64,000 bases of DNA from Pantoea rodasii (GTDB lineage Bacteria; Pseudomonadota; Gammaproteobacteria; Enterobacterales; Enterobacteriaceae): contig NZ_MLFP01000001.1 of assembly GCF_002095465.1 (NCBI RefSeq), positions 1-64,000 of the forward strand, read 5' to 3'. The first letter of the stretch is position 1, and the number at the start of each line of letters is the position of its first letter. The notes under the pieces were generated by a model. The model saw only the letters and a program-made list of their open reading frames with translations. It was not told the DNA's origin and made no database searches. Below, piece after piece: positions 33,235-44,236 of this stretch. Made by a program: the position numbers and the translations under genes.

Positions 33235-34750
33235 GAGAAACCAGGCAATTGAAGCAAACCCGCGCAGTTTACCACACTCTGTCTGGCCTGCGCAGGCGAT
33301 AGGGCAACTGGAGCGCGATGCGGCAGACAGCCTGGGGTTAACCTTGTATGAATTGATGCAGCGAGCCGGGCAGGCGAGCTATGAGCTGGCGCGGGAACAG
33401 TGGCCACTGGCGCAGCACTGGCTGATTTTGTGTGGCCACGGTAATAACGGCGGCGATGGCTATGTGGTGGCGCGGCTGGCGCAGGCCGCGGGGCTGGAAG
33501 TGACGCTGCTGGCATGCGCAGGGCGTAAACCGTTGCCACAGGAAGCGCAGGCGGCACAACAAGCGTGGCTGGATGCGGGCGGAGTGATTCACGCGCCCGA
33601 TGCGGCATGGCCAGAAAGCGTTGATGTGATTGTCGATGGATTGCTCGGCACCGGCATCAATCGTGCACCGGCTGCGCCCTACGATGATCTGATTAAAAAG
33701 GCGAATGCCCATCCTGCCCCGATACTGGCGCTGGATATCCCTTCCGGGCTGGATGCGGCAACCGGCACCGCATCAGGCGTGGCCATCGTAGCCCATCACA
33801 CTCTCAGCATGATCGTGCTGAAAACGGGGCAGCTGACGGGCAAAGCGCGTGATTACGTGGGCCAATTGCACTGTGATGCCTTGGGTTTGGACGCTTATCT
33901 GGCTGGTGAAGCCGCGCCTGTGGCGCGCTATGACGCGCAGGACCTCGCGCGTTGGTTAACGCCGCGTCGTGCGACCTCACATAAAGGCGATCACGGTCGT
34001 CTGTTGATTGTGGGGGGAGATAAGGGCACCGCCGGGGCCATTCGGATGACGGCGGAAGCGGCGTTACGCAGTGGTGCTGGGCTTGTGCGCGTGCTGACGC
34101 ATGAAGATAATATCGGCCCGATTCTGACCGCGCGACCGGAGTTGATGGTCGATACGCTACGTGAGGAAACGCTGGAACAGGCGCTGCAATGGGCAGACGT
34201 GATCGCCATCGGGCCAGGACTGGGACAACGTGATTGGGCTCAGAAGGCGCTGAAAAAGGTAGCGGCCAGTGAAAAGCCGATGCTTTGGGATGCTGATGCG
34301 CTTAACCTGCTGGCAATCAAGCAGGATTACCGTCAGAATCGCATTATTACGCCGCATCCTGGCGAAGCCGCACGCCTGTTGGGCGTTAAAACCAGTGACA
34401 TTGAAAGTGACCGCTTACATGCGGCGCAAGAGCTGGTGAAACGCTACGGCGGCGTGGTGGTGCTGAAAGGTGCGGGCACCATTATTGCCAGCGCGGCAGG
34501 TGAAATCGCGATTGCCGATGTCGGCAATGCGGGCATGGCATCCGGCGGCATGGGCGATGTGCTCAGCGGTATCATCGCCGCCATGCTGGGCCAAAAATTA
34601 ACGTTACTTGAGGCAGCCTGCGCGGGCTGTGTCGCACACGGTGCAGCAGCAGATGCGGTTGCCCGGCAGCGCGGCACGCGTGGCATGTTAGCCACTGATT
34701 TGTTCGAACTGCTGTGGCAGTTTGTTAATCCAGAGATGATCCAACAATAA
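33233..34750 (+). CDS. nnr: Nnr, bifunctional NAD(P)HX epimerase / ADP-dependent dehydratase
   Basis: Repairs hydrated NADH and NADPH. The 505-residue product fuses an N-terminal epimerase (CGHGNNGGDGYVVARL; GLLGTGINR, residues about 60-150) to a C-terminal ribokinase-like dehydratase (THKGDHGRLLIVGG-type segment; GNAGMASGGMGDVLSG at about residues 425-440). It is divergent from queG with start codons sharing CATG (33232-33235), so the two genes overlap by 2 nt. It is upstream of tsaE by 3 nt, as in E. coli. Confidence 0.95.
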   Translation: MRNQAIEANPRSLPHSVWPAQAIGQLERDAADSLGLTLYELMQRAGQASYELAREQWPLAQHWLILCGHGNNGGDGYVVARLAQAAGLEVTLLACAGRKPLPQEAQAAQQAWLDAGGVIHAPDAAWPESVDVIVDGLLGTGINRAPAAPYDDLIKKANAHPAPILALDIPSGLDAATGTASGVAIVAHHTLSMIVLKTGQLTGKARDYVGQLHCDALGLDAYLAGEAAPVARYDAQDLARWLTPRRATSHKGDHGRLLIVGGDKGTAGAIRMTAEAALRSGAGLVRVLTHEDNIGPILTARPELMVDTLREETLEQALQWADVIAIGPGLGQRDWAQKALKKVAASEKPMLWDADALNLLAIKQDYRQNRIITPHPGEAARLLGVKTSDIESDRLHAAQELVKRYGGVVVLKGAGTIIASAAGEIAIADVGNAGMASGGMGDVLSGIIAAMLGQKLTLLEAACAGCVAHGAAADAVARQRGTRGMLATDLFELLWQFVNPEMIQQ

Positions 34751-34753
34751 AGC

Positions 34754-35230
34754 ATGAAGACCTGTGTTATCCCTTTGCCCGATGAGGCGGCAACCCTGAA
34801 TCTGGGTGCCCAACTGGCCCGCGTATGCAGCAGCGCGTTGGTTATCTATCTTTATGGCGATCTCGGCGCCGGAAAAACCACCTTTAGCCGGGGGTTCCTG
34901 CAGGCGCTCGGCCATCAGGGCAATGTCAAAAGCCCAACCTATACGCTGGTGGAGCCGTACGAACTCGGCTCGCGTACCCTTTATCACTTCGATCTTTATC
35001 GTCTTGCCGATCCCGAAGAACTGGAATTTATGGGCATCCGCGATTACTTCAGTGGGGACGCGCTGTGTCTGGTGGAGTGGCCGCAGCAGGGCACGGGTGT
35101 GCTTCCTGAGCCCGACCTGGCGCTGACGTTGCGCTATGTGGATAACGCGCGCGAAGCAGAGATCACGGCTGTTTCAGCGCTGGGCGAAACGCTGTTTGAA
35201 CAGTTCCAGCAAGGCAGGGAGCAGGCATGA
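34754..35230 (+). CDS. tsaE: TsaE, ATPase for tRNA N6-threonylcarbamoyladenosine synthesis
   Basis: Part of the TsaB-TsaD-TsaE complex that places t6A at position 37 of ANN-reading tRNAs. The 158-residue product has the Walker A motif [13 protein letters not shown] (about residues 36-48) and [11 protein letters not shown]. Its TGA overlaps the amiB ATG (ATGA), so the two are probably translationally coupled. Confidence 0.96.
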   Translation: MKTCVIPLPDEAATLNLGAQLARVCSSALVIYLYGDLGAGKTTFSRGFLQALGHQGNVKSPTYTLVEPYELGSRTLYHFDLYRLADPEELEFMGIRDYFSGDALCLVEWPQQGTGVLPEPDLALTLRYVDNAREAEITAVSALGETLFEQFQQGREQA

Positions 35231-36876
35231 TTTCAAGGATGAAAGGGATTCTGCTGGCCGCGCTCTGCGTGTTTTCTGCTTCAGCGCTGTCTGCCACCTT
35301 GTCGGATATCAAAGTTGAAAACGGTGACAGCCAGGCGACGGTGACGCTGAGCTTTAACGGCCAGCCGGTGTATGGCTTCTTCCCGCTACATAACCCCAAT
35401 CGCGTGGTGTTGGATATTCGTCAGAGCGGCGCGATCAAGGGCTTACCGCTCAACTTTAGCGGCGAGAACATCGTACAACGCATCCGCAATAGCCAACCGA
35501 AAGACAAACAGAGCATTCGTTTGGTCTTTGAATTGACGCAGGCTACGCACACGCGGGCCACGACGCAACGTGACGGCAATCAGTATCGCGTGGTGTTTAC
35601 CCTGAAAGGGACGCAACCGGCAAAGCGCAGCACCGCTGTTGCGCCGGTCACCACCGCGCGTCAAAGCGAAAGTACGGCCAACCCATTTAACGCCAACCAG
35701 GTCACTGCCGTCACCAGCAGTAACACCACGGTACGTCCGGGCGAATCGGTTTCCCGCAACGATACGGTGATTGTGGCGATTGATGCCGGACACGGTGGTC
35801 AGGATCCGGGCGCATCGGGCCAGCATGGTTTGCACGAAAAGAACGTCACGATTGCCATTGCGCGTAAGCTGAAAGCGCTGATGGATCGGGACCCCATGTT
35901 TAAGCCGGTGCTGACACGTAACGGCGACTATTTTATTTCGGTGATGGGCCGTTCCGAGGTGGCGCGTAAAGAGAATGCCAACCTGCTGGTATCGATTCAC
36001 GCCGACGCCGCGCCAAACCATTCGGCGACCGGCGCATCCGTTTGGGTGCTGTCAAACCGCCGCGCCAATAACGAAATGGCTAACTGGCTGGAACAGAAAG
36101 AGAAACAATCCGAACTGCTGGGCGGGGCAGGCGATTTGCTGGCTAACAGCCAGGCCGATCCCTACCTGAGCCAGGCGGTGCTGGATCTGCAGTTCGGTCA
36201 TTCACAGCGCGTTGGCTATGACGTCGCGGTGAAAGTGTTACAGCAACTGCGTGGTATTACGCAATTGCATAAACGTTTACCGGAACATGCCAGCTTAGGC
36301 GTGTTGCGTTCCCCGGATATCCCTTCTTTACTGGTTGAGACTGGCTTTATCAGTAATGCGGCGGAGGAGCGGCTGCTGGGTAGCAGCGCGTATCAGGAGA
36401 AGATTGCACAGTCGATTTATAAAGGACTGCGTAATTATTTCCTTACGCATCCGCTGCAATCGCTCCCAAAGGAGGAGAACCGGCCGCTGGACAGCACACC
36501 AGCGGTTAGCGTTGCCAGCAACCCGGCGACCGGCACCGTGCAATACACTGGCGCTACACAGCGTCATACGGTGACACGCGGTGAAACACTGTCTGGTATT
36601 GCCGAGAAATATGGCGTCAGCATGGCAACATTGCGCGACCTCAACAGCCTGAAGCGCGATGTGGTGTGGGTCGGGCAACGTTTAAAAGTGCCGGCCAAAT
36701 CGGGTGTCAACGTCACCGCTGCGAGTCGCCCATCGCGGCACAAAGTGGTGCGCGGGGATTCGCTCACCGGGATTGCCGCCCATTATGGCGTCAGCCCTAA
36801 AGCCATCATGCAGGCGAATAACATGAAGTCGAGCAATGTGATGCTGGGGCAAAACTTAAAGATTCCACAATCCTGA
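35227..36876 (+). CDS. amiB: AmiB, N-acetylmuramoyl-L-alanine amidase with two LysM domains
   Basis: A periplasmic zinc amidase that splits septal peptidoglycan when activated by EnvC and FtsEX. The 549-residue product has a signal peptide ending SALSA (about residue 22), an AMIN domain (about 25-130) and an Amidase_3 domain (about 180-410). The zinc ligands are His189 (DAGHGG), Glu204 (LHEKN) and His258 (SIHADA), and the catalytic glutamate is 371 (VETGF). Two LysM repeats follow (447-489 and 505-547). E. coli AmiB is shorter (445). It is upstream of mutL, as usual. Confidence 0.95.
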   Translation: MISRMKGILLAALCVFSASALSATLSDIKVENGDSQATVTLSFNGQPVYGFFPLHNPNRVVLDIRQSGAIKGLPLNFSGENIVQRIRNSQPKDKQSIRLVFELTQATHTRATTQRDGNQYRVVFTLKGTQPAKRSTAVAPVTTARQSESTANPFNANQVTAVTSSNTTVRPGESVSRNDTVIVAIDAGHGGQDPGASGQHGLHEKNVTIAIARKLKALMDRDPMFKPVLTRNGDYFISVMGRSEVARKENANLLVSIHADAAPNHSATGASVWVLSNRRANNEMANWLEQKEKQSELLGGAGDLLANSQADPYLSQAVLDLQFGHSQRVGYDVAVKVLQQLRGITQLHKRLPEHASLGVLRSPDIPSLLVETGFISNAAEERLLGSSAYQEKIAQSIYKGLRNYFLTHPLQSLPKEENRPLDSTPAVSVASNPATGTVQYTGATQRHTVTRGETLSGIAEKYGVSMATLRDLNSLKRDVVWVGQRLKVPAKSGVNVTAASRPSRHKVVRGDSLTGIAAHYGVSPKAIMQANNMKSSNVMLGQNLKIPQS

Positions 36877-36918
36877 TTGCTGGCGCTGCGGCGCCAGTCC
36901 GTTTAAAGGATCACCACC

Positions 36919-38781
36919 ATGCCAATACAGATTTTACCGCCGCAGCTGGCGAACCAGATTGCCGCAGGCGAAGTGGTTGAGCGTCCGGCATCGGTCGTAA
37001 AAGAGCTGGTGGAAAACAGTCTTGATGCCGGCGCGACACGCATTGACGTCGATATCGAAAAGGGCGGCGCAAAGCTGATCCGCATTCGAGACAACGGCTG
37101 TGGCATTGTCAAAGCCGAACTGGCGATGGCCCTCGCTCGCCATGCCACCAGTAAAATCGCCTCGCTCGATGACCTTGAGGCGATCGTCAGCCTGGGTTTC
37201 CGTGGTGAAGCCCTTGCCAGCATCAGTTCCGTCTCGCGTTTAACGTTAACATCCCGCACTGCTGAGCAAAACGAAGCCTGGCAAGCGTATGCGGAAGGGC
37301 GCGAGATGAATGTCACGGTGAAACCTGCGGCGCATCCTGTTGGTACGTCGCTGGAAGTGCTCGATCTGTTCTACAACACACCGGCGCGGCGCAAGTTTAT
37401 GCGCACCGAGAAAACCGAATTTACCCATATCGATGAAGTGATTCGCCGCATTGCGCTGGCGCGTTTCGATGTGGCGATCTCCCTGACCCACAACGGCAAG
37501 ATGATCCGCCAGTATCGCGCCGTGGATCAGGAAGCCCAGCGCGAACGCCGACTGGGCGCGATCTGCGGGACCACGTTCATGCAGCATGCACTGCGCATTG
37601 ACTGGCAACATGACGATTTGGCGTTACGCGGATGGGTGGCCGATCCTGCGGGTTCGCGCCAGGTGACGGATCTGCAATATTGCTACGTCAATGGTCGCAT
37701 GATGCGTGACAAGCTGATCAATCATGCAATTCGCCAGGCGTATCAGACGCAGCTCGGTGAAGATCAACAACCCGCATATGTGCTGTATCTGGAGATTGAT
37801 CCGCACCAGGTTGACGTTAACGTTCATCCTGCCAAGCACGAAGTTCGCTTTCACCAGTCCCGACTGGTGCATGATTTTATCTGGCAGGGCGTAATGAGCG
37901 CGCTACAGGCGAGCCGTGCCGCAGAGTTGCCCATCGCGCATGCGGAAGAGCCCGCGCCTAAGTGGCAGCCAGAGAATCGACAGGCGGCGGGCGCGAATCA
38001 CTTTGCGCAACCCGCGAGCCCCTCACGTAATAGTACCAGCTCCAGTAGCGGTGCTGCGGCGGCGGGAACACACGCGGGTTGGCAGAATAAAGAGCCGGTT
38101 TATCGCGCCCGTGAAGGTTCCGCGTATCAGCAATTAATAAAAACGCCTGCGGCCGAAACGCTTCGCGCCGCGGCGCCGCAACCTGCGCGCCAGCCTGACC
38201 CGCGAGAGGCGCCATTGGCCGCACACGCGCAAAGCTTTGGCCGCGTGCTGAGTGTGATGCACGAGCAGTATGCGCTGTTGGAACGCGGCAATCAGTTACT
38301 GATGTTGTCGCTCAGTGTCGCATCGCGCTGGCTGAAACAGGCCCAGTTACAACCGGGAGAAGAGGGCTTAAAACCGCAGCCGTTATTGATCCCGGTAAGA
38401 CTAAAAATCGCCAAAGAAGAGCTGAATGTCATTGATGCCCAGGCCGCGCTGTTAGCGCTGATGGGCATTGATTTACAACGAGAAGGTCAGCATGCAACCT
38501 TGCGCGCCGTCCCTTTACCGTTACGCACACAAAATTTACAAATCTTGATTCCAGACCTGTTAGGCTATCTGGCCCGGCAGCAAGAGGTTTCTGCATCCGC
38601 ACTGGCCCAATGGCTGGCACGTCGTGATGATGCAGGAGACGCTCACTGGAATCACTCGCAGGCGATAGCACTGCTGGCAGAGCTCGAACGGCTCTGTCCG
38701 CAACTGCTTAAGTCGCCGCCTTCAGGTCTGTTACAGACCCTAGAGATTGAGAGCGCGATTAACGCGTTGAAGCATGAGTGA
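36919..38781 (+). CDS. mutL: MutL, DNA mismatch repair protein
   Basis: The ATPase that couples MutS mismatch recognition to MutH nicking and UvrD unwinding. The 620-residue product has the GHKL ATPase motifs [16 protein letters not shown] and [14 protein letters not shown] within the first 110 residues. A low-complexity linker (about 335-430, rich in Ala, Ser, Pro) leads to the C-terminal dimerisation domain. The stop overlaps the miaA start by 8 nt (ATGAGTGA). Confidence 0.97.
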   Translation: MPIQILPPQLANQIAAGEVVERPASVVKELVENSLDAGATRIDVDIEKGGAKLIRIRDNGCGIVKAELAMALARHATSKIASLDDLEAIVSLGFRGEALASISSVSRLTLTSRTAEQNEAWQAYAEGREMNVTVKPAAHPVGTSLEVLDLFYNTPARRKFMRTEKTEFTHIDEVIRRIALARFDVAISLTHNGKMIRQYRAVDQEAQRERRLGAICGTTFMQHALRIDWQHDDLALRGWVADPAGSRQVTDLQYCYVNGRMMRDKLINHAIRQAYQTQLGEDQQPAYVLYLEIDPHQVDVNVHPAKHEVRFHQSRLVHDFIWQGVMSALQASRAAELPIAHAEEPAPKWQPENRQAAGANHFAQPASPSRNSTSSSSGAAAAGTHAGWQNKEPVYRAREGSAYQQLIKTPAAETLRAAAPQPARQPDPREAPLAAHAQSFGRVLSVMHEQYALLERGNQLLMLSLSVASRWLKQAQLQPGEEGLKPQPLLIPVRLKIAKEELNVIDAQAALLALMGIDLQREGQHATLRAVPLPLRTQNLQILIPDLLGYLARQQEVSASALAQWLARRDDAGDAHWNHSQAIALLAELERLCPQLLKSPPSGLLQTLEIESAINALKHE

Positions 38782-39721
38782 ACTAAACCAAGCTAGCCGG
38801 CCAAAGGCAATTTTTTGATGGGGCCTACCGCCTCCGGTAAGACGGCATTAGCGATTTCGCTGCGTCAGCAACTTCCGGTGGAACTTATCAGCGTTGACTC
38901 TGCCTTAATCTATCGCGGGATGGATATTGGCACGGCGAAACCGTCGGCAGAAGAGTTAGCACTGGCGCCCCATCGTTTGCTAGACATTCGCGATCCGGCG
39001 GAAGCTTATTCCGCCGCTGAGTTTCGTCGCGATGCGCTGGCAGAAATGGCGGAGATTACCCAAAAGGGTAAGATTCCGTTGCTTGTTGGTGGAACCATGC
39101 TCTACTTCAAGGCGTTGCTTGAAGGATTGTCGCCGTTGCCCTCGGCCGATCCCGACGTGCGTCAGCGGATAGAGCAAATGGCGGCGGAGAAAGGGTGGGA
39201 AGCCCTACACCGCCAGCTGTGTGAAATCGATCCGGTCGCCGGTAGTCGTATTCATCCGAATGATCCGCAGAGACTTTCGCGAGCACTGGAAGTTTTTTTA
39301 TTTCGGGTAAAACTTTAACGGAACTGACAAAACGTCCGGCGAAGCGTTACCCTACGACGTGTACCAATTTGCTATCGCTCCGGCGAGTCGTGAACTGATA
39401 CATCAACGCATTGCGTTGCGTTACGACCAGATGCTAGCGTCAGGATTTGAAGCGGAGGCTCGTGAACTGTTTGCACGAGGTGATTTGCATACGGACATGC
39501 CTTCCATTCGTTGTGTAGGTTATCGCCAGATGTGGTCATATCTTTCTGGTGAAATCGATTACGACGAAATGGTTTATCGGGGAATTTGCGCCACCCGGCA
39601 GCTCGCTAAACGCCAGATGACCTGGTTACGTGGCTGGCCCGAAGTACACTGGATAGACAGTGATGAGCCAGAGTTAGCGCGTAATGCGGTGCTTAAGGTA
39701 GTTAGTGCGAAGCAGGGATGA
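38774..39721 (+). pseudogene. miaA: miaA, tRNA dimethylallyltransferase; three one-base deletions break the frame as written
   Basis: MiaA adds dimethylallyl to A37 of UNN-reading tRNAs, the first step to ms2i6A. It starts at 38774 with [14 protein letters not shown] and stops at once because T6 at 38811-38816 lacks a T. The P-loop [10 protein letters not shown] follows in the next frame. A second loss in T7 (39293-39299) and a third in GG (39338-39339) break it again. Restoring all three gives exactly 316 residues, the E. coli length, with [19 protein letters not shown] across the last two. It lies between mutL and hfq, as in E. coli. Three contractions in one gene point to sequence error. 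Confidence 0.93.
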
Positions 39722-39822
39722 TTGTGTACAATTGGTCCGTTATCGTGCGCAAATTTTTACGCAGTTTTTCTGAACCACGGTTCTTAAAGTTACAAACAAC
39801 AAGCATATAAGGAAAAGATAGA

Positions 39823-40140
39823 ATGGCTAAGGGGCAATCATTACAAGACCCGTTTTTGAACGCATTGCGTCGTGAACGTGTACCGGTTTCGATCTATTTG
39901 GTGAATGGTATTAAGCTGCAAGGGCAAATTGAATCCTTTGATCAGTTCGTCATTCTGTTGAAAAACACGGTTAGCCAGATGGTGTACAAACACGCCATCT
40001 CTACAGTGGTTCCTTCTCGTCCGGTTTCGCACCATAGCAACAACCCGGGCGGCAGCGGTGGTAGCAGCAATTATCACCATAGCGGAAGCAACCAGGGCGC
40101 TCAGTCGCAGCCACAACAAGACGGCGATAACGCAGAATAA
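39823..40140 (+). CDS. hfq: Hfq, RNA chaperone
   Basis: A hexameric Sm-like protein that matches small RNAs to mRNAs. The 105-residue product has [15 protein letters not shown] with the proximal and rim residues, Sm1 ([18 protein letters not shown]), and Sm2 ([12 protein letters not shown]). The Gly/Ser/His/Gln-rich C-terminal tail ends in an acidic tip (DGDNAE). Its usual neighbours miaA and hflX flank it; AAGGAAA precedes the start. Confidence 0.98.
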   Translation: MAKGQSLQDPFLNALRRERVPVSIYLVNGIKLQGQIESFDQFVILLKNTVSQMVYKHAISTVVPSRPVSHHSNNPGGSGGSSNYHHSGSNQGAQSQPQQDGDNAE

Positions 40141-40220
40141 TTTTGCGCTGCCGTAAAGCCAGGGCTGGGGAGCGATAGCGTTTTCCCGTCCTGGTTATTT
40201 TATTTTAGCGAGGTTATAGC

Positions 40221-41501
40221 TTGTTTGACCGTTATGATGCCGGTGAGCAGGCCGTACTGGTACACATCTGGTTCTCCCAAGACAAAGAGCTGGAAGATTT
40301 GCAGGAGTTTGAAACTCTTGTCTCTTCTGCGGGCGTCGAAGCGCTGCAAGTGATTACTGGCAGCCGTAAAGCGCCACATCCCAAATATTTTGTCGGTGAA
40401 GGAAAGGCAGTTGAAATTGCCGATGCGGTGAAAGCGAGTGGAGCATCGGTCGTGTTATTCGATCATGCCTTATCGCCTGCCCAAGAACGTAATCTCGAGC
40501 GAGTGTGCGAATGTCGCGTTGTCGACCGCACTGGCTTAATTCTCGATATTTTTGCTCAGCGCGCCCGTACCCATGAGGGTAAATTACAGGTCGAGCTGGC
40601 ACAACTACGCCATATGGCAACCCGTCTGGTGCGTGGATGGACGCACCTTGAACGCCAAAAAGGCGGTATCGGTTTGCGTGGCCCAGGTGAAACGCAGCTG
40701 GAAACGGACCGCCGTTTACTGCGTAACCGCATTAGCCTCATCCTTTCCCGCCTTGAGCGTGTGGAGAAGCAGCGCGAACAGGGCCGTCAAGCGCGCGCCA
40801 AAGCCGATGTCCCTACCGTATCGCTGGTGGGATACACCAACGCCGGTAAATCAACCCTGTTCAATGCGGTGACCTCAGCCAATGTGTATGCGGCTGACCA
40901 ACTGTTTGCGACCCTTGATCCTACCTTGCGTCGCCTGAGTGTGGCAGACGTGGGTGATGTGGTTTTAGCGGATACCGTGGGGTTTATTCGCCATTTGCCG
41001 CATGACTTAGTCGCGGCCTTTAAAGCCACCCTGCAGGAAACGCGTCAGGCGACGTTATTACTGCATGTGATCGACGCGGCCGATTTACGCGTCAATGACA
41101 ACATCGCCGCCGTTAACGAAGTGTTGGCCGAAATTGAATCGGACGAAATCCCCACGCTGTTGGTGATGAATAAGATCGATATGCTGGATGGCTTTGTGCC
41201 GCGTATTGATCGTGATGAAGAGAATAAGCCGACGCGCGTGTGGCTTTCTGCACAAAGCGGTGAAGGTCTCCCCTTACTGTGGCAGGCGTTATCTGAGCGC
41301 TTAGCCGGTGAGATTGCGCAGTACGATTTACGATTGCCACCGGAAGCGGGCCGTTTACGCAGCCGCTTTTATCAGTTGTCGGCGATTGAGAAAGAATGGA
41401 ATGAAGATGATGGTTTTGTAGGTTTGCACGTGCGAATGCCGATCGTTGACTGGCGTCGTCTGTGCAAACAGGAGCCATCATTAACCAGTTATATTGTTTG
41501 A
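40221..41501 (+). CDS. hflX: HflX, ribosome-splitting GTPase
   Basis: A heat-shock GTPase that rescues and splits stalled ribosomes. The 426-residue product, the same length as in E. coli, has an N-terminal HflX domain ([47 protein letters not shown]) and a G domain with [12 protein letters not shown] (G1), [10 protein letters not shown] (G3) and NKID (G4). The start is TTG at 40221, after an AGCGAGG ribosome site. It is between hfq and hflK. Confidence 0.96.
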   Translation: MFDRYDAGEQAVLVHIWFSQDKELEDLQEFETLVSSAGVEALQVITGSRKAPHPKYFVGEGKAVEIADAVKASGASVVLFDHALSPAQERNLERVCECRVVDRTGLILDIFAQRARTHEGKLQVELAQLRHMATRLVRGWTHLERQKGGIGLRGPGETQLETDRRLLRNRISLILSRLERVEKQREQGRQARAKADVPTVSLVGYTNAGKSTLFNAVTSANVYAADQLFATLDPTLRRLSVADVGDVVLADTVGFIRHLPHDLVAAFKATLQETRQATLLLHVIDAADLRVNDNIAAVNEVLAEIESDEIPTLLVMNKIDMLDGFVPRIDRDEENKPTRVWLSAQSGEGLPLLWQALSERLAGEIAQYDLRLPPEAGRLRSRFYQLSAIEKEWNEDDGFVGLHVRMPIVDWRRLCKQEPSLTSYIV

Positions 41502-41582
41502 TATTGCCCTAACGCCTTTACCCAACTTATTGAAAAGTGTTGTGATAATTGCTGTAAGCCGCGAATAGGCAGGTTTTTACCC

Positions 41583-41698
41583 GACTATTTCGGATTTCAG
41601 CAAGGCGGCAACTGAGTGAATCTCTGGGAGCTTACGTTAGTAAGTGACCGGAGTGAGCGAAGACAGCCAACGCAGCTGCAATTCGAAAGAGGAAGGGT
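41583..41698 (+). repeat. ERIC element between hflX and hflK
   Basis: It holds GGGAGCTTACGTTAGTAAGTG, flanked by arms AAGGCGGCAACTGAGTGAAT and AGCCAACGCAGCTGC. It is on the sense strand of the hfl operon and ends 34 nt before hflK. Confidence 0.9.
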
Positions 41699-41731
41699 AA
41701 AAAACGTAAATACAATAAATGGAGTAGAAAC

Positions 41732-42970
41732 ATGGCGTGGAATCAGCCCGGAAATAACGGACAGGACCGCGACCCGTGGGGAAGCAGCAATAATCAAGGC
41801 GGCAACTCTGGGGGAAATAAGGGAGGGCGCGATCAGGGGCCTCCTGATCTGGATGATATCTTCCGTAAGCTGAGCAAAAAACTCAGCGGACTGGGCGGTG
41901 GCAAACAGAGTGACAACAATGGCCAGCGCGGCGGCGGTAGCGGTGGCAAACTGGTTGGCATCGTTGCCGTAGCCGCAGTCGTCATCTGGGCTGCCAGCGG
42001 TTTCTACACCATCAAAGAAGCAGAACGTGGCGTTGTGACCCGTTTTGGCAAGTTCAGCCATCTGGTTGAGCCGGGCCTTAACTGGAAGCCAACCTTCATT
42101 GACCAGGTTCGTGCTGTTAACGTTGAAGCGGTGCGTGAACTGGCTGCTTCTGGCGTGATGCTGACTTCGGACGAAAACGTGGTGCGCGTAGAAATGAATG
42201 TGCAGTATCGCGTGACGAATCCTGAGCAATATTTGTATGCGGTCACCAGCGCTGACGACAGTCTGCGTCAGGCCACCGACAGCGCACTGCGCGGTGTCAT
42301 TGGTCGTTCTACCATGGACCGTATCCTGACCGAAGGCCGTACCGTGGTGCGTAGTGAAACCCAACGTGAACTTGACGAAACCATCCGTCCTTACAACATG
42401 GGTATTACGCTGCTCGACGTCAACTTCCAGGCGGCGCGTCCACCGGAAGAAGTGAAAGCCTCGTTTGATGATGCCATCGCTGCCCGTGAAAACCGCGAGC
42501 AGTATGTGCGTGAAGCAGAAGCGTATTCGAATGAAGTGCAGCCGCGTGCCAACGGTCAGGCGCAGCGTATTCTGGAAGAAGCCCGTGCTTACAAAGAACG
42601 TACTGTGCTAGAAGCACAGGGTGAAGTAGCACGCTTTGCGTTGTTACTGCCGGAATACAAAGCGGCACCGCAAATCACCAAAGAGCGTCTCTATATCGAA
42701 AGTATGGAACGTGTGCTGAGCCATACGCGCAAAGTATTGGTTAACGATCGTGGAAACAGCCTGATGGTGTTGCCACTGGATCAACTGATGCGTGGTGGTC
42801 AGGCTTCAGGTGGTCAGAATAGCCAGAAAAATACCAATCTGATGAAGTTACCTTCGTCCGGCAGCAGTGCCAGCAACGATGACTCATCGTCCTACAGTCC
42901 GAGCAGCATCATGGACCAGCGTCGCGCCAATGCGTCACGCAACGATACCCAGCGCGCAGGGAGGGAGTAA
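41732..42970 (+). CDS. hflK: HflK, SPFH-domain regulator of FtsH protease
   Basis: With HflC it forms a large membrane cage around FtsH and modulates its proteolysis. The 412-residue product has a Gly/Asn-rich cytoplasmic N terminus (NQGGNSGGNKGG), a membrane helix (about residues 75-95), the SPFH/band-7 domain (about 97-280) and a helical C-terminal part. It is 3 nt before hflC and likely co-transcribed from hfq-hflX promoters despite the ERIC element upstream. Confidence 0.97.
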   Translation: MAWNQPGNNGQDRDPWGSSNNQGGNSGGNKGGRDQGPPDLDDIFRKLSKKLSGLGGGKQSDNNGQRGGGSGGKLVGIVAVAAVVIWAASGFYTIKEAERGVVTRFGKFSHLVEPGLNWKPTFIDQVRAVNVEAVRELAASGVMLTSDENVVRVEMNVQYRVTNPEQYLYAVTSADDSLRQATDSALRGVIGRSTMDRILTEGRTVVRSETQRELDETIRPYNMGITLLDVNFQAARPPEEVKASFDDAIAARENREQYVREAEAYSNEVQPRANGQAQRILEEARAYKERTVLEAQGEVARFALLLPEYKAAPQITKERLYIESMERVLSHTRKVLVNDRGNSLMVLPLDQLMRGGQASGGQNSQKNTNLMKLPSSGSSASNDDSSSYSPSSIMDQRRANASRNDTQRAGRE

Positions 42971-42973
42971 TCG

Positions 42974-43978
42974 ATGCGTAAGCCAATTATTGCCGTAATT
43001 ATTGTCGTACTGGTGGCGCTGTACGCCTCGCTGTTCGTCGTGCAAGAGGGGGAGCGTGGCATTGTGCTGCGCTTTGGTAAAGTTCTGCGTGACAATGAGA
43101 ACAAGCCGCAGGTTTATGCACCGGGTCTGCATTTCAAGATTCCGTTTATCGAAACCGTGAAATCACTCGACGCGCGTATCCAGACCATGGACAACCAGGC
43201 CGATCGCTTTGTTACCAAAGAGAAGAAAGACCTGATTGTTGATTCCTACATCAAATGGCGTATCAGCGATTTCAGCCGTTACTACCTGGCAACCGGTGGT
43301 GGCGATGTGTCACAGGCTGAAGTGCTGCTGAAACGTAAGTTCAGTGACCGTTTGCGTTCTGAAATGGGTCGTCTGGATGTGAAGGATATCGTTACGGATT
43401 CGCGTGGCCGTCTGACCACTGACGTACGCGATGCGTTGAACACCGGTACTGCTGGTAACGACGACGAAGTGCAGACGCCGGCGGCGGATGACGCTATCGC
43501 CAGTGCGGCAGCCCGTGTTGAGCGTGAAACTAACAGCAGCGAGCCAGCTCCGAACCCGAACAGTATGGCTGCACTGGGTATTCAGGTCGTTGACGTGCGT
43601 ATCAAGCAGATCAACCTGCCAGCTGAAGTGTCTGACGCTATTTACAATCGTATGCGCGCAGAGCGTGAAGCGGTTGCACGTAGCCAGCGTTCACAAGGTC
43701 AGGAAGAGGCAGAAAAACTGCGCGCTCAGGCGGATTACCAGGTGACTCGTACCCTGGCTGAAGCCCAGCGTCAGGCGCTGATTTCACGTGGTGAAGGCGA
43801 TGCGCAGGCAGCGAAACTGTTTGCTGACTCCTTCGGTCAGGATCCCGATTTCTATGCCTTTATTCGCAGCCTGAGTGCTTATGAGACCAGCTTCTCTGAC
43901 AATCAGGATGTGATGGTGTTGAGCCCGGATAGCGATTTCTTCCGCTTTATGAAGGCGCCAACTAACACCGCGCGTTAA
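42974..43978 (+). CDS. hflC: HflC, SPFH-domain regulator of FtsH protease
   Basis: Partner of HflK in the FtsH-HflKC complex. The 334-residue product, the same length as in E. coli, has an N-terminal membrane helix (about residues 4-24), a band-7 domain beginning VQEGERGIVLRFGKV, and a coiled-coil region (RSQGQEEAEKLRAQADYQV). A clear terminator follows at 43996-44023. Confidence 0.97.
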   Translation: MRKPIIAVIIVVLVALYASLFVVQEGERGIVLRFGKVLRDNENKPQVYAPGLHFKIPFIETVKSLDARIQTMDNQADRFVTKEKKDLIVDSYIKWRISDFSRYYLATGGGDVSQAEVLLKRKFSDRLRSEMGRLDVKDIVTDSRGRLTTDVRDALNTGTAGNDDEVQTPAADDAIASAAARVERETNSSEPAPNPNSMAALGIQVVDVRIKQINLPAEVSDAIYNRMRAEREAVARSQRSQGQEEAEKLRAQADYQVTRTLAEAQRQALISRGEGDAQAAKLFADSFGQDPDFYAFIRSLSAYETSFSDNQDVMVLSPDSDFFRFMKAPTNTAR

Positions 43979-43995
43979 GAACTGATATAACCTTG

Positions 43996-44023
43996 AGGCC
44001 GACAATGTTGTCGGCCTTTTTTT
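43996..44023 (+). terminator. Rho-independent terminator after hflC
   Basis: AGGCCGACAA/TTGTCGGCCT stem with a minimal loop and a T7 tail. Confidence 0.92.
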
Positions 44024-44035
44024 GGGAAAAATAGC

Positions 44036-44236
44036 ATGAACACAACCATCTGGATGGCGCTGGCGTTAGTTTTGGTGCTGGAAGGGCTGGGACCGATGTT
44101 TCTGCCGCGCATCTGGCGTCGCATGATTCTGTCGATGACGCAGTTGCCCGATCGCATCCTGCATCGTTTTGGTGGTGGTTTAGTGGTGGCGGGCGTGGTG
44201 ATTTTCTACATGATGAGTACCCATGCGAATGTTTGA
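44036..44236 (+). CDS. yjeT: YjeT, small membrane protein (DUF2065)
   Basis: A 66-residue protein with two hydrophobic helices (about residues 4-24 and 46-62) and the family segment LEGLGPMFLPRIWRRM. Its function is not established. It is between hflC and purA as in E. coli; the hflC terminator precedes it by 12 nt, so it may have weak read-through expression. Confidence 0.92.
   Translation: MNTTIWMALALVLVLEGLGPMFLPRIWRRMILSMTQLPDRILHRFGGGLVVAGVVIFYMMSTHANV

Noticed and set aside
38774..39721. Programmed frameshifting in miaA
   Set aside because: Three separate shifts at unrelated sites without slippery heptamer plus stimulatory structure; simple base loss explains all three.
41597..42364. 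255-codon open frame antisense to hflK
   Set aside because: It mirrors the codon structure of hflK, lacks a ribosome site and resembles no family; typical shadow of a GC-rich gene.
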